Assembly: GCA_030248065.1 (NCBI GenBank)
Contig: JASAMV010001721.1
Coordinates: 1-64,000 of the forward strand
Length of the DNA stretch: 64,000 nt
Direction of reading: 5' to 3'
Source: Rhynchonema sp. JSB1_4
Taxonomy: Eukaryota; Nematoda; Chromadorea; Monhysterida; Xyalidae
Below the pieces are notes generated by a model. That model was given only the letters and a program-made list of their open reading frames with translations, ran no database searches and was not told where the DNA came from. Made by a program: the position numbers and the translations under genes. Shown here one piece after another: positions 49,140 through 60,690 of the stretch (position 1 is its first letter; the number at the start of each line of letters is the position of its first letter).

Positions 49140-49696
49140 CACCAGTGTAGTTCCTGGGGGGAGGCAGTCTACGGGGGGTTGTCACTAAGCCCCCAAATAC
49201 CGTAGCCCATCGTAAGCGAGATCGTTGCGAGACCCATGCTTATCGTTGCCTATCGACACGTGTATTAGCGGCAGCAAGCTGGAAATTGTCATCGTGCGCG
49301 TCGATCACCAAAACTTCGAAATGTTGGTTGGGGTTGCCGCTAACACGCAAAACATAGATAAAAAACAAAAGGGCCTCGACACGATCCTTGCAGATCAATA
49401 TTACGGTGGGTTACGGTATTCGGTGGCTGAGTGACAACCTCCCGTAGGCTGCCTGTACGTCTGTTCCCCCTCCATGGTAGATTTATATTCATTTTTTTAT
49501 ATTCATTTTTATTTTCCTCCACTTTTTATTGAGATTTTTTTCCAAAAAGGGGCAAAAATGAGCCAAATTTTCGACCTCAAAAAATGCCTTTTCTCCAAAT
49601 TTGGGTCCTCCCCCTTCCCCCCAGGTGGGTACGTCTGCTCCCCCTCCGAAAAAACGGGGTACTTCCTGTTCCCCCTCCGGACCAGGAACTACACTG
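49140..49696. mobile_element. Transposon with perfect 8-bp target duplication (CACCAGTGTAG ends)
   Basis: 557 bp, left end caccagtgtagttcctgg, right end ccaggaactacactg, flanked by cgacacac at 49132-49139 and 49697-49704. The interior contains ttccccctcc blocks and short open frames without a transposase motif. 8-bp duplication suggests hAT-type integration. Confidence 0.88.
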
Positions 49697-49883
49697 CGAC
49701 ACACTGTGCCGGACCTATACGTAACCCGGCCGGTTTACGACGTCTAATTCCTTGTCTTTGATTCTAACTATAGAATCTCGATCCCCGGTGATCGGCAAAC
49801 TCCGGTAAGCATTCAGCGTACTTCTTTTACTCCGATTGCCCCCGTTGGTATGTCTTGCTTGACGAATATAGTGACTGTAAATT

Positions 49884-50695
49884 GGGCCCGGTCCACAGAA
49901 GCTGATTACCTTAAAGGGGCGGACTCATTGCTAAAAGCATTCGTTTTATGTTTTCAACTTATGGCCGTGATGCGTGCGATCAGAACGCAACCACGATTAG
50001 GCCGATCGGATCTACATATATCGGCCGAGATCGAAGCGATTGAATCGGCCCAACCAGGAACAAAAAACATTTTGGACCAGCTGCATTTTTATTGCAAATC
50101 AGGGAAACCTCGTGCTCTGGCCATGAAACATTCAGAAAAATAGTCCTTTTTATATGAAAACAAAGAAACATTTCTTGGTGCACTTGACGTCAGCCAGCTG
50201 ACCGACACGTCACGCAGTGATCAAATGCACCACGAAATGTTTCTTCGTGTTCATATAAAAACGACTATTTTTCTGAATAGCAGAGTACGAGGTTCCCCTG
50301 ATTTGCAATAAAAATGCAGCTGGTCCAACATGATTTTTGTCCCTGGATAAGCCGATTCAATCGCTTCGATCTTGACCGATATAGATCCGATCGGCCTAAT
50401 CGTGGTGGCGTTCTGATCGCGCACATTTCGGCACAAGTTGAAATTATAAAACGAATAAAATGAGTCCACCCCCTTAACCTTTACACTACCAATAACATTA
50501 ACACTTACACTAACACTAACGTTTACACTAACACTAACACTAACGTTGACACTAAACATAAACGTAAGGATTTTCTCTTTTGTGTTTTATGTTCTGTTAT
50601 AACAACTGTGTTGGTGTTAGTGCTAACGTTAGTGTTAGTGTAAGTGTTAATGTTAGTGTTAGTGTTAAGGTTAATGTAATCTGTGGACCGGGCCC
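49884..50695. mobile_element. Large foldback element with nested hexamer palindrome
   Basis: Left end gggcccggtccacag (49884) matches inverted right end ctgtggaccgggccc (50681-50695). The arms run inward over about 300 bp to a centre near 50190 (gacgtcagccagctgaccg). The right arm carries an extra palindrome of about 195 bp (50478-50672) made of taacac/cactaac units facing gtgtta units. Short frames in both arms are mirror translations of the same arm sequence, not genes. Confidence 0.88.
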
Positions 50696-51418
50696 TGCAC
50701 CCAAGCTCCCCATTTCTCCCCCAAACTAAACGTAAAATTTCATCATAATGCATGAAATAAAATGTGATCTTTTGATGACATCAGTTCACCAGACAACATG
50801 AATGCGTTAACTTTGTGGTGTGCTCTGCTTGCCGAGATTTGTGAAGATTCTATTCTTCTTTTAAACAGCAAAATGACGTGCACAGATGCACTAATTATCA
50901 TATGGACGCATGTGAATGTTCCAATGGGGAAGTTGTGGTTGTTCAGTTTAGCTGTTTGATTGGTTTTGAAGGAACGGCTCTTTAAAGAGAGAAAAGGCCA
51001 CGTGGTTGTTGTCGTTCGCAACAACTTTTCCAAATAGCCTAACAAACAAATAAAACTCAAGCACTGAGTTGAAGGCCGTTAGGTTATTTGCTCGCTTCCG
51101 TTCGCTTCAGTAAAATATACTGCAAAAAACTGGTTTGGCGATGACGAACAGCAATGACCCACAAAACCACTAAGGATTTTACTTATGGGTTACCCTGTAA
51201 ATTTTTCTCTTTTTTTCCTTTTTTGCGTGAACACTTGGCTTCGTTTCGCGCGTGGCCCGTTTCGTTCACCCGGCGGTCACCCGCAGCCGCAACCCGTGTT
51301 GGTCAGAAATTTTAGTATTTTTGATTAAAAAATCCCTACTTTTTCAATAAAATAAGTCACTTCAGAGTTCAGAAGCTTCAGGCAAATCGCACGACGATCA
51401 GATCAGATTGGATCATCA
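50696..51418. other. Upstream region of the TFIIIC5 gene
   Basis: No gene supported. AT-rich with poly-T runs; it should hold the TFIIIC5 promoter. Confidence 0.5.
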
Positions 51419-54400
51419 ATGAGTGAACCTCAAAGATCAATTGACGACGAATCTGTCGCCGCTGACGGCTTTGTGTGCGTTACTTATCCGGGAACTGTGA
51501 AACGGCCAGAAAAGGCGATCGAATCATTGGGCGGAATAAAATTGTTGTCGAACGTGCGTGCTTTTGTGTTGCGTTCTACGTTCTGCAGGTTTAGAGTGCA
51601 CATTTTAGCTCTTCTGTTTTTCAGACTGTTGCAAAACTGGGAACGCTCGAGCTGAGGAGAAATCCGGAAAATATCTATGAACGCCCGACTGTGTCAACGA
51701 CCCAGGATGAAAACGATGGGAATTTACTACACATGTCATTCGTTGTCAAATGCACGCAAAGGTTCGTTTTTTTTGTTGTTTATCGTCGGGGTAAATGAAG
51801 AAATAGGAAAAAAGGCCAGTTTAAGTGCAAGTGCAATCATGTGTGGGAAATTCAGGAAAACTTTCGGTTGGATTCTCACATTCATTCGGCGACCAATACC
51901 TATTGTTTGATACCCTGTGCTGCAGTGTTGGAGGCAGTGGTGTAGCTACCCAGGCGGGGCGGCAACCTACTGTACCACCCAAAATGCGGGGCGGCAACCT
52001 ACCTACTGTACCAGCCGAGCTAGGGGGGGGGGGTCGTACCACTTGGGGGGGGGGGTCATCTGGAAACCGAAATTTTTTATGTCTAAATACTGAAGAAAAT
52101 GTGGCCTAAAACACTAATTTCGCGCGCAGCGCGCGATTTTTCGCCTATTTGCAGACAAATATGCTAATTTTATGCAATTTTAAGCCAAAAATGAATGTTT
52201 TGGGTGAAAAGTTAGGTGGGGCGGCAACCTACCTACTGTACCAGGGGAGGGGCGGCAACCTACCTACTGTACCAGGCGAGGGGCGGCAACCTACCTACTG
52301 TACCTTGGGGGGGGGGGGGGGACCCCCCCCCCCCCCACCCCCCCCAGCCACACCATTGGTTGGAGGTACTCTGGAGGGGGGATACCTACTGTACCGGGCT
52401 CGGAGAGGGGGATACCTACTGTACCAGAGCCGATGGCCTGGGGGGTTATGTGCCTAGGGGGGTTGGGCGTTGGGGGGTTAGGTTTTGGGGTGAAAATTTT
52501 TAATGTTTTTATTATGTGTGGAATCGTGTGAAAACGTAGTATTTGCGCGCGAATTTTGCGTAATTTGAGGTAAAAACCACTGATTTTACACTAATTTTGG
52601 TCCAAAATTGGCACTTTTGAGGCAAAATCGGGGGATACCTATGTACCATGGTGAAAATCGGGGGGATACCTACTGTACCTGCCAAACATCTGGTGGATAC
52701 CTAGTGTACTGGGGGCTACCCGCAAAACCCCCCCCCCCCGCCTCCAACACTGCTGTACTGTACTGGAAATTTATCCACTGGAAATTCCAAAAGGTTCACC
52801 TCGGGGGGGGGGGGGGGACCCGACATCTGGAAGTACCCGACACTTGAGAAAAAAGACGACACCCGATAGTTCCAAAAAACCGACACCCGGCACCTAGTTT
52901 TGAAAAAACCCGACTCCCGACACCCAGTGTTTCGACCAAAAAAACAGTTAAATCTTTGCTCATATGCATATTCAGTGTATTTTTTTAGCTCAAATTACTA
53001 ACTTCATGTTTTTTCACATGAAATAAACTCCAAATGTCATGTTCTGCGTCTCCAGAAACATTTGGTTCGAACGAAGGACATTTTCTCAAAATTGTTCTCT
53101 CAGCAAAACTGATGTTTTGAACCGTAACTGTCGGGTGTCGGGCCCCAAGAAAACCCGACACCCGACATCTCATGGCACCCGGTACCCGACATCTACACTT
53201 TTTTGGCACCCGACATCTCTCTAACCCTACTCACGGGGACCATCGCAGCCCCTTCCCCCAGTTTCCTTGTGGTCCAATATGGTGTCACTGTGGGTTCATG
53301 TTGAAAATTCGCCTTTCGGGTTTTTCGTGTACTCGTGAAGGCTTAGGCTTAGGCTTTCTTTCAGGCTTAGGCTTAGGCTTGATAGCGAGCACCGCTAAGA
53401 GCTGTCGCCATCGATCGGTGCACACTTCACTATTTTTACCAAGATGATGGTTTTTACCGTAATTTTTACTAAGTATGCTGTGTCCTTTCTGCCAAGAAAT
53501 CAATCAGAATTTTTCAAATCGACTGCAGCACGACACGTACGTCAACGGCCGACAACACGGATTCCACTGTTGCTGAAAGAAGTGCACCAATTGATTTCGA
53601 AGTGTTGGGTCGATTGGTGTCAACTCACGAGTTCAACACAATGACCGACTTTCAGTATCTTCCCGTGCAGAAAATAGTGGACGATAAGTGTGATCAGGTT
53701 TCAGTGCCCGATTTTTACAAGTTTCAGATACCATGCGTCCTTTTATTCTCGTTTATAATAGTGCAGAATGCTAATTGGTTGCTGAAAAATGACAGAAATC
53801 AGTTTTTCTCAACATTGCAGCAACCATCAACATCGTTAGCTGAATCTACCACGCCTAAATATCGCGATTTGCTACCAGAAATATTCCCGTGCGACATCCC
53901 AACAGCGCTAAATTTCTGGGAAGGGAGAGAGAACAATCAAACCGTCGACGATGGCAAAAAGATTCTACATTTACCTGCTCATACATTTTCGAGGTTGGCA
54001 TTATTTGGTCTAGTCTCTGTTACATAAATGTTCTGCACTATCAATGGAAAACTCAGATATCACAATCCATCGACTCATCTGCTTGAGCACGGCGACGTCG
54101 AAATATCGCGAATTCGTGACAGTCGGACGGACATGGGCAAAAGTAAGAGTCCATTTATCCAAGTATGCTCGATCTTAAATGAATGTACAAAAACGAACTC
54201 GTTTAATTAAAGGCACGCGACCGGAACGAAAGGCGATGTCTGTCACGGTGTTGGGCGATGAGCCGTTTCCCACTGCTCCAACTGAGCAGGCTGTCAAGGT
54301 TTGTACCTGTGTGTAAATGCTGCTGTTGCTGCAGGGGGCGGCTTTGTAGACAACCGTTTTCTTGTGACAGGCAAGACAAGTCCACTCTTTGGCGACCGAC

Positions 54401-56069
54401 GGCCACAGAGTAAATAAAAGTAGGTGCTCAATTTATGACATGCAGGACGCCGAAGAGCGCATCGGTGATGTTGCACACACGCGTATCGCCGATCTGTTCG
54501 CACAGCGACCAGTGTGGAACACACCTGCCCTGCTCAAACTCACACAGATTCCGTACCGACAACTCAAGTTGGTTTGTTTAGAGACAAAGTTGGCGTGTTT
54601 GTCTGTTTTTTTGGGGGGAAATGATTGCATATATGCAATGACAAGCGCGTTTGTTTGCAGAACGGTATTGGCCAAGTACGCGTTCTACATCATCTCGGGT
54701 CCGTGGGGTCGCACCTGGTGTCGATTCGGTTACGATCCGAGGGCGAATCCGGAAGCGCGCGCCTATCAGTCGATTTTGGTCAATTTCAAATCTGGTGCGT
54801 GTTCACTCACTTGGTTTGATGCAGAGCTTGTCGAATTTGAATTCATAAAAGATCTTGGTTGCATGTATCAAAAAATGTAAGCACAGTACGATGTCAAACT
54901 TGATGATTGGATAGAACCTGTCTTGGTCCATCTGATTCCCTGTGTACTTTTCGAATTGGCGTGGTGCAAAAAGTAATCACGTGCTCAAGACATGCTGTAT
55001 GTCGTTCTCGTCTGTAAATTGGCGTGAGCACATCACACACACTTCGACAAATTCCGAATGCAGGCGACTCAAGTCGTGCATTCGACGCAGTGCTCTTAAA
55101 TTGAGCGCGAGGAATAGACTTATGCATGACATCCGTCAACGACATTAGATTAAGCCAACATTTCAATTTGCAGACAATCGCTTGCAGCACATTTCCCGTC
55201 TGAGCGTCGATCGTGTCAAAGAACGACCTCAATTGAGTAAAGAGTCGGCCTATCGATTCAAGGACGGCTTCGTGCCCAGTATGCGAAGCATCACCTATTG
55301 CTTGTGCGACATCGACTTGGATCTGGCTAATGATTATATGATAGCGGTTAGTGGGATAAAGCTTCAGAAAAGAATTGTTGTGATTGTGAAAGTGTCAGCA
55401 CAGCACATCGCTGTGTCATGCCGTTCAAATTGTCACCGTATCGTGGCAAGCATGTGCTTGCGTACATCCTGAATTTATGTTTGCTTGTTTGGTACGCGGG
55501 TGTTTCTGGAGAATTATGAATTATTGGCAACGGTTTGACGGTGAAAGTAGTAAGAGTTTTCCCAAGGACCCAATCAGGAAGTTTGCCTGTCAAACTCCAT
55601 GCAAATATCAGCTGGTCGTGGCAGCAAAGTGCGAACCGAGCTCTTGTTGCAGCCACAAGCCCGCACCGCATGCCACCCATTGTACGGCTGGCTGCCGAAT
55701 GGTGCCAACGAAATGGTTCGTGCCGAAATCAAATCGAAGGTCGAAGCGGCATTCGCTCGACAACAAGCCAATCGCACGGGTCAGACGTTGGATCAAAGGG
55801 ATGCTCAATTGTTGATTGGCGATTCGGGTTGGTGGATTTGGTTATTATGGTGCCCTCTTTTGGTCAGTGTGAACCACTGTGTGGTGAAGAATATTGAAGG
55901 TGGGTGGTGGGATATCTTAACTTGGATTTGATTAGTTTGAGTTGTTTCCAACCTGTGCTCATCTGATTTATAAAAAATGCAAACATTTTCAGGTGAGCAA
56001 GACTCATTGGACACTGCTGGCGGTGATGAGGACGATGTTTATGACGAAATGAGTGAAGATCTGACTTGA
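51419..56069 (+). CDS. GTF3C5: General transcription factor IIIC subunit 5 (TFIIIC63 / Sfc1-Tfc1 family)
   Basis: TFIIIC binds the A and B boxes of tRNA genes to recruit RNA polymerase III; subunit 5 is part of the tau-A lobe. Eleven exons, all phases closing, about 567 aa: 51419-51553 (VCVTYPGTVKRPEKAIESLG, the family's N-terminal signature), 51625-51761 (TLELRRNPENIY), 53529-53993 (LVSTHEFNTMTDFQYLPVQ), 54057-54142, 54213-54298 (RPERKAMSVTVLGDEPFP), 54371-54409, 54446-54567 (ADLFAQRPVWNTPALL), 54661-54794 (AFYIISGPWGRTWCRFGYDP, the best-conserved block), 55174-55346 (FKDGFVPSMRSITYCLCDID), 55578-55827 (GWLPNGANEMV) and 55993-56069 (acidic tail). Length is close to the human protein (519 aa). 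Intron 2 is enlarged to 1.77 kb by the nested transposons at 51923-52752. Confidence 0.93.
51923..52752. mobile_element. Outer hAT-like element (CAGTGTTGGAGG ends) split by a second element
   Basis: Left end cagtgttggagg and right end cctccaacactg are perfect 12-bp inverted repeats, flanked by ctgtgctg and ctgtactg (7 of 8). Without the insert it would be about 398 bp. The interior repeats gggggatacctactgtacc. It lies in TFIIIC5 intron 2. Confidence 0.86.
51935..52358. mobile_element. Nested hAT-like MITE with perfect 8-bp duplication
   Basis: 424 bp from cagtggtgtagct to agccacaccattg, flanked by gttggagg on both sides (51927-51934 and 52359-52366). The left duplicate is part of the outer element's terminal repeat, which proves the order of insertion. 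Same family as 48083-48589 (shared gcggcaacctac repeats and ttcgcgcgcagcgcgcgat core). Confidence 0.92.
52790..53235. repeat. Degenerate (acccgacac)n-type repeat region
   Basis: After a long G run (52804-52818) come many acccgacacc / gacacccgacatct units up to about 53225, some inverted. It looks like another decayed element or satellite in TFIIIC5 intron 2. Ends not resolved. Confidence 0.5.
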
Positions 56070-56812
56070 AAAGTGAAACTTTTATTCATGGATACGTCAA
56101 ACGTTTTCTGTTGTTGGAGGATGTGTTTACTCCGCCAGATTGCTCAAATGATTCTTCGTTCACTTATTATTTTGTGCCTCGCTGGACGTTGACAGACAGT
56201 GTTCATAAACACAACATACCAATCAGAGGGAATCATTGAAATGGGTGTTCGTTGCTGATTGGCTGTCCTGCCCGCTTATGCCTGCCTGATCTGTTCACTA
56301 ATCTTTCCCTGTGTTTGTGCCTGTGTCGCTTTGGTCTCTGTCGGTCTTGCTTGTTGCACACACACGGACCTGACTTCAGTTTGTTCCTTCAGTGATTGGT
56401 GCCTTGTGTGTGCTGCAGTGTTCTTGATCAACGCTCGAAAATTCTGGCTAAGTCCTGTTTTTCTTGCGGTTTGCCGTTTTATGTTTGGTCGTTATCAGCT
56501 TGTGTTTGCTGAGTGAGCACGTGACTAACTGTACTAGCTACCACAGTAGTAAATATAGTTGTAGTAATTCTGTTATCACAAAGTCAACATAATGAGTGAT
56601 AAGAACCGCCTACCCACCTATTTATGTTGGCAATTTACGTGCGTCTTCAATAATGCAGTGTCCCGTTATGTTGCAGTTCCGGCCCTAAATAGTGACCAAA
56701 GCAAACAAAAATCAATCGATTGACCGTTCGTATAAAAGGTGTGCCTTGACCATGTGGTTGGTCATTCGCTCAAATCTACGCCGACTGTGCATCTGCATTG
56801 CACTACCAGACA
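56070..56812. other. Intergenic between TFIIIC5 and PLD genes
   Basis: No gene supported; the frame at 56259-56516 is hydrophobic and Cys-rich but lacks splice context. Confidence 0.5.
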
Positions 56813-59800
56813 TGGACAACATTGATACTCATACGCAGACGCAACAGGACAACCCAAAGTCCGCCAGGAGAACATGGCCGGTAGGGTTTGGGGTGGTTTT
56901 TTATTTGAAGCATTTGTTTTTCAGCGATCAGTACAAAATCTTGTGCAAGCAAAAAAGTTGAGCCTGCCGTGTGAGCAACTGGTTCCTGGCGCTCGTGTGT
57001 GCAACCAGTGCGCACGTGTGGTCAATGGTTGGCTGATTTCACGTTGCAAGAACACACCAAAACGCGGTGTGCCGCTAATTGCGCACACGGTGTGCGCAAT
57101 TAGTGCTGCAGCACACCATGAAGCTGCTATCATTATAAAGCGGTCTCATTCGCTGCATTTCCTCCACAGGCCTCCATCCTGCCCTACGTATTCTTCTGGG
57201 CGTTCGTGGGTGCCGTGATCGCGCTGTCAATCAGCCGACAACAAACGCAGGCCTGCCATCAACAGCAACAACAACGGACAATACTCGCTGCAGCTGGTGA
57301 CAGTGCTGCGTCTCTACATTTGAGCCCCAATGACCAAATGAGTGTGGAATCGGCACCGCGATTGCCGGACGAGTCACCGATCAGCCCCGATGAGAAGCGC
57401 AGACAATGCAGGGACACGTGCAGGTCAGTGTTGGGGAACGGGCCTGCTTGCTTGATGCGAGAACTTTGGTCTGGTCTTCTTGAGCTCCAGGCGCCACTAA
57501 CGACGTCCTGGTGCACTTGCTGACTCTGAACTAAACTAATGGCTGTTGGTTTTCTGTGCTCATGTGGAAACTGGTTCGTTAGCTGTTCATTAGCTATTAA
57601 AAATTTTAGGCGCTCTCCAAGCTAGTGGCATCAGTTAATCTCAAACTACTACAGAACGTTGCATCACCTTCCAAAGCGGATGCAACCGAGCATCAAGTTT
57701 GACACACACACACCGACTCCAGTGCCAGCATTTGTGCTCCAGATTAGAAGTGGTCGAGTCGATCCCGGTGAACGTGACATTCGGTCGTGATGCGTACATT
57801 CCAACGAGCACGTTCGAGGCCTGGCTGCAACTAATCGATAATGCTGATGCCGAGATATTGATTGCTGCCTATAAATCGAGTCTCAGGGGCAAACATGTGC
57901 TCGGCAATTGTGACGCGCATCATTCGGAACCGGTAGGGCATTGGTTGGGTGATGCTTCAATGGCTCTGGTGAATTATGTATGAATAATGAGTTTTGCCCG
58001 CTTCGTCCTTCCGCACATGGACAGGGCACCGTCAGTGCGGCTGCACCGGGTGGCCAGGTGACACTGAAGAGTCGAAAGACGTTGTGTGTCAACGATCACT
58101 TGTTGCCACGCACGAAAGTGCTGACCAGTTAGACACTTCAAGTTTTATGCGTGATGTTTCACAATTCCAGGGCGACATAATTTTCGACGAACTCCTGCAA
58201 GCGGGCAGCGAGCGGAACGTGAAAATTCGAATGGTCGAAAACTTCCCGCCAAAAGATCGTGGTGACAATGCGGACGGTCAGAGTCTGGCAAAAAGGGGTG
58301 AATATATTTTCTGTTCATTTCTTCTTTTTATCTTAATTTTCACACAACTAACGATCATCATCTTTTTCTCTTTCAGGCGCAGTGCATCGACGTTCGTTGC
58401 ATTTTAGCAAGTTGTTCGGTGCCGGTACGATGCATTCAAAGTTTTTGGTGGTCGATCAGAAACATCTGTATTTGGGCAGCGCGAATTTGGACTGGCGATC
58501 ACTTAATCAGGTTTCGTGTCTCAAACTTATCGTTTTTGTGTCAGGGGTCCCGCGGATTCCATTCATTCACACTTGATTGAATGGGATCTTACGGTGCTTT
58601 ACCTTGTGCGTGCTCTCTACTCTCTTCATAGTAAATCTCCTGGCATCCGGTGAACCCGTGCCTTCTGTGGCCTTTGTGGAGTTTAGCCTCCAATCTGTCG
58701 CTGATCACGTTCCCGATGCTGCTGTGTGGTGAATGTTCTTTATCGTAATGACCAAAACACAGGGTTCATCCGATCATACCACCACAAAGAGTGTTGACTG
58801 TTTCACCCAAAGTCCCATCCTCATGGTGTCTGTTCAGCCTCTCAAGCAAGAGAAATGAAGCTGATGCAAACCGAACGCTCACCGGCCAACCAACTTTCTT
58901 TTCTTTTCCAGAAAATGGAATTGGGCGTTCTGCTGTGGAACTGTCCGTGTTTCGCGCGCGATCTGACCCGTATCTTTTCGTCCTACTGGAATCTGACGCG
59001 TGTGACCGACACGAGTGGCGCGTGGAGGGACAATTTGGACGATTTATCCGAACCGGTCATTGTCGCCACCGCATACAATCAGCACTCGCCACTCGAAATC
59101 ATGCATGCAGGCGTGCCCACACATGTCTATCTGGCGGTAGGTCATTAATTTGGAGATGGTTTATTAGCTACCTTGTGATTGTGTCGGATTGGCCTCGGTT
59201 ACCTGATGGGTTACCAGAACTTATCCGATCCGGGTTGATGGGATCACCAATTTTCGTATTGGCCCCCTGTTGTTGTGTTTGACATGATAAGCAAAGGACT
59301 ATCTGGTTTTGTAGGACCTCAGTTTTCGTCACAGAAACTCAGAAAATCCCAATCAAACAATTCCAAACGCAGGCGTCGCCCCTCGAACTAAACGGTCCGG
59401 GCCGGACGTGGGATCTGGACGCAATCTTGAACATGATCAACGGCGCCGAGCAGTACATCTACATTCACGTGATGGACTACATTCCCATGATTGTCTACAG
59501 GGAACCACAACGGTCGGTTGGGTGCTAGGACGTGCAGTCTGCTCTTTAGCGACCCTTCACAGCCCCCTCCAGTGACTGATACCTTTAGTCGCCTGTCTGC
59601 CATTCAGAAAACAAAACGTACTTTCCGTTTTTCAAGCGAGAAAATAGTGAGTCCCGATCAGTTCACTGGAAAGAGCATCACCATTGACTGTGAAACATCA
59701 TTGAGTCGCACTTTCATTGCAGCTATTGGCCAGTGATCGACGACGCCATCCGTCGGGCGGTGGTCGAACGGCAGGTCGAAGTCAAACTGCTCGCGGCCGC

Positions 59801-60673
59801 GCTGCATTTTGTGCCACAAACGCTGCGATTCCTGAAATCGCTCGCTTCGATCGACAAAATCACCAACGGATCCATACAAGTGGTACGGTTCAATACTGGT
59901 ATTCCTTGTTACTGTCACGCCTCGACCGGTTGTTGATGATTACCTTTTTCGTGTCTGAAGCGAATTCTTAAAGGTGCCACTACTACGGTAATGCTGATGT
60001 ATGGAATTGGAATCGGTTTGGTATGAATATTCGGTTATCATCTCGGTCTTGTGGTCACGATACGAACCTTTTATTCAAATTCTGGCTATCTTGAGATCAT
60101 AGTCAGTGAAAATCAAAAAAATCTTGATGAAAAAGTCTCGTTATCAGCGCAGGTAAAATATTCGATTACAAGCTTGGTCCTGGCCAGTCTTTTCGACCAT
60201 TTGCAATTTTCATGGCTTTTTATCACAGAAAATATTCACGGTTCCTACCGACGAGGACTCTCACGGTGTGCTGGCCAGGGAGCGACGGACGCACAATAAG
60301 TTCATGGTCACCGAAAGTAGCACGATAATTGGTGGGTGGTGGTGCTCTTGTCTTTTTGTTGTGTCCGCTTTACGGATCAGGGGGCAACGTAATAGCTTCG
60401 ACGTTGCATAACGTTTCACGCACTAACCTACCCCACATCACAGGTACCTCCAACTGGTCGGGTGACTATTTCGTTGGCAACACAGGCGTGGCACTAGTGG
60501 TCACGCAGAACACCACCCAGGATCGACCTTTCATCAATCAGCTGCGCGACATATTCATTCGCGATTGGCAGTCCAACTACGCGCACACACTCACCACCTA
60601 CATGCGATTGTGTTTGGATGGTACCGGCAGTATATGCGAAGTGGAGAAGGATCAAACACTGTTTGGCAATTAA
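56813..60673 (+). CDS. PLD3: Phospholipase D3/D4-type type II membrane protein
   Basis: Mammalian PLD3/PLD4 are endolysosomal type II proteins that act as 5' exonucleases and phospholipid enzymes. Eleven exons, phases closing, about 554 aa: 56813-56881, 57170-57423 ([20 protein letters not shown], then a luminal Gln-rich stalk), 57743-57932 ([12 protein letters not shown], the family's entry motif), 58025-58057 (an 11-codon microexon), 58171-58297, 58377-58510 (HKD1 [19 protein letters not shown]), 58912-59136 ([19 protein letters not shown]), 59373-59512, 59723-59882 ([13 protein letters not shown]), 60229-60331 (HKD2 HNKFMVTES, with Glu in the Asp position as in PLD3) and 60444-60673 ([10 protein letters not shown] and tail). 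Both His-Lys pairs are intact, so it is probably active. Introns 4 and 8 hold TGATGTTTCA copies and intron 2 one GACGACG-type repeat. PLD3 versus PLD4 orthology is not resolved. Confidence 0.93.
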
Positions 60674-60690
60674 AAGGATATAAAAGTGTA

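Noticed and set aside
49850..50559. Two open frames on opposite strands that look like paralogous proteins
   Set aside because: They are mirror readings of the two arms of the foldback element, not genes.
52149..52503. Gly/Pro-rich open frames
   Set aside because: They translate the tandem repeats and G/C homopolymers of the nested MITEs.
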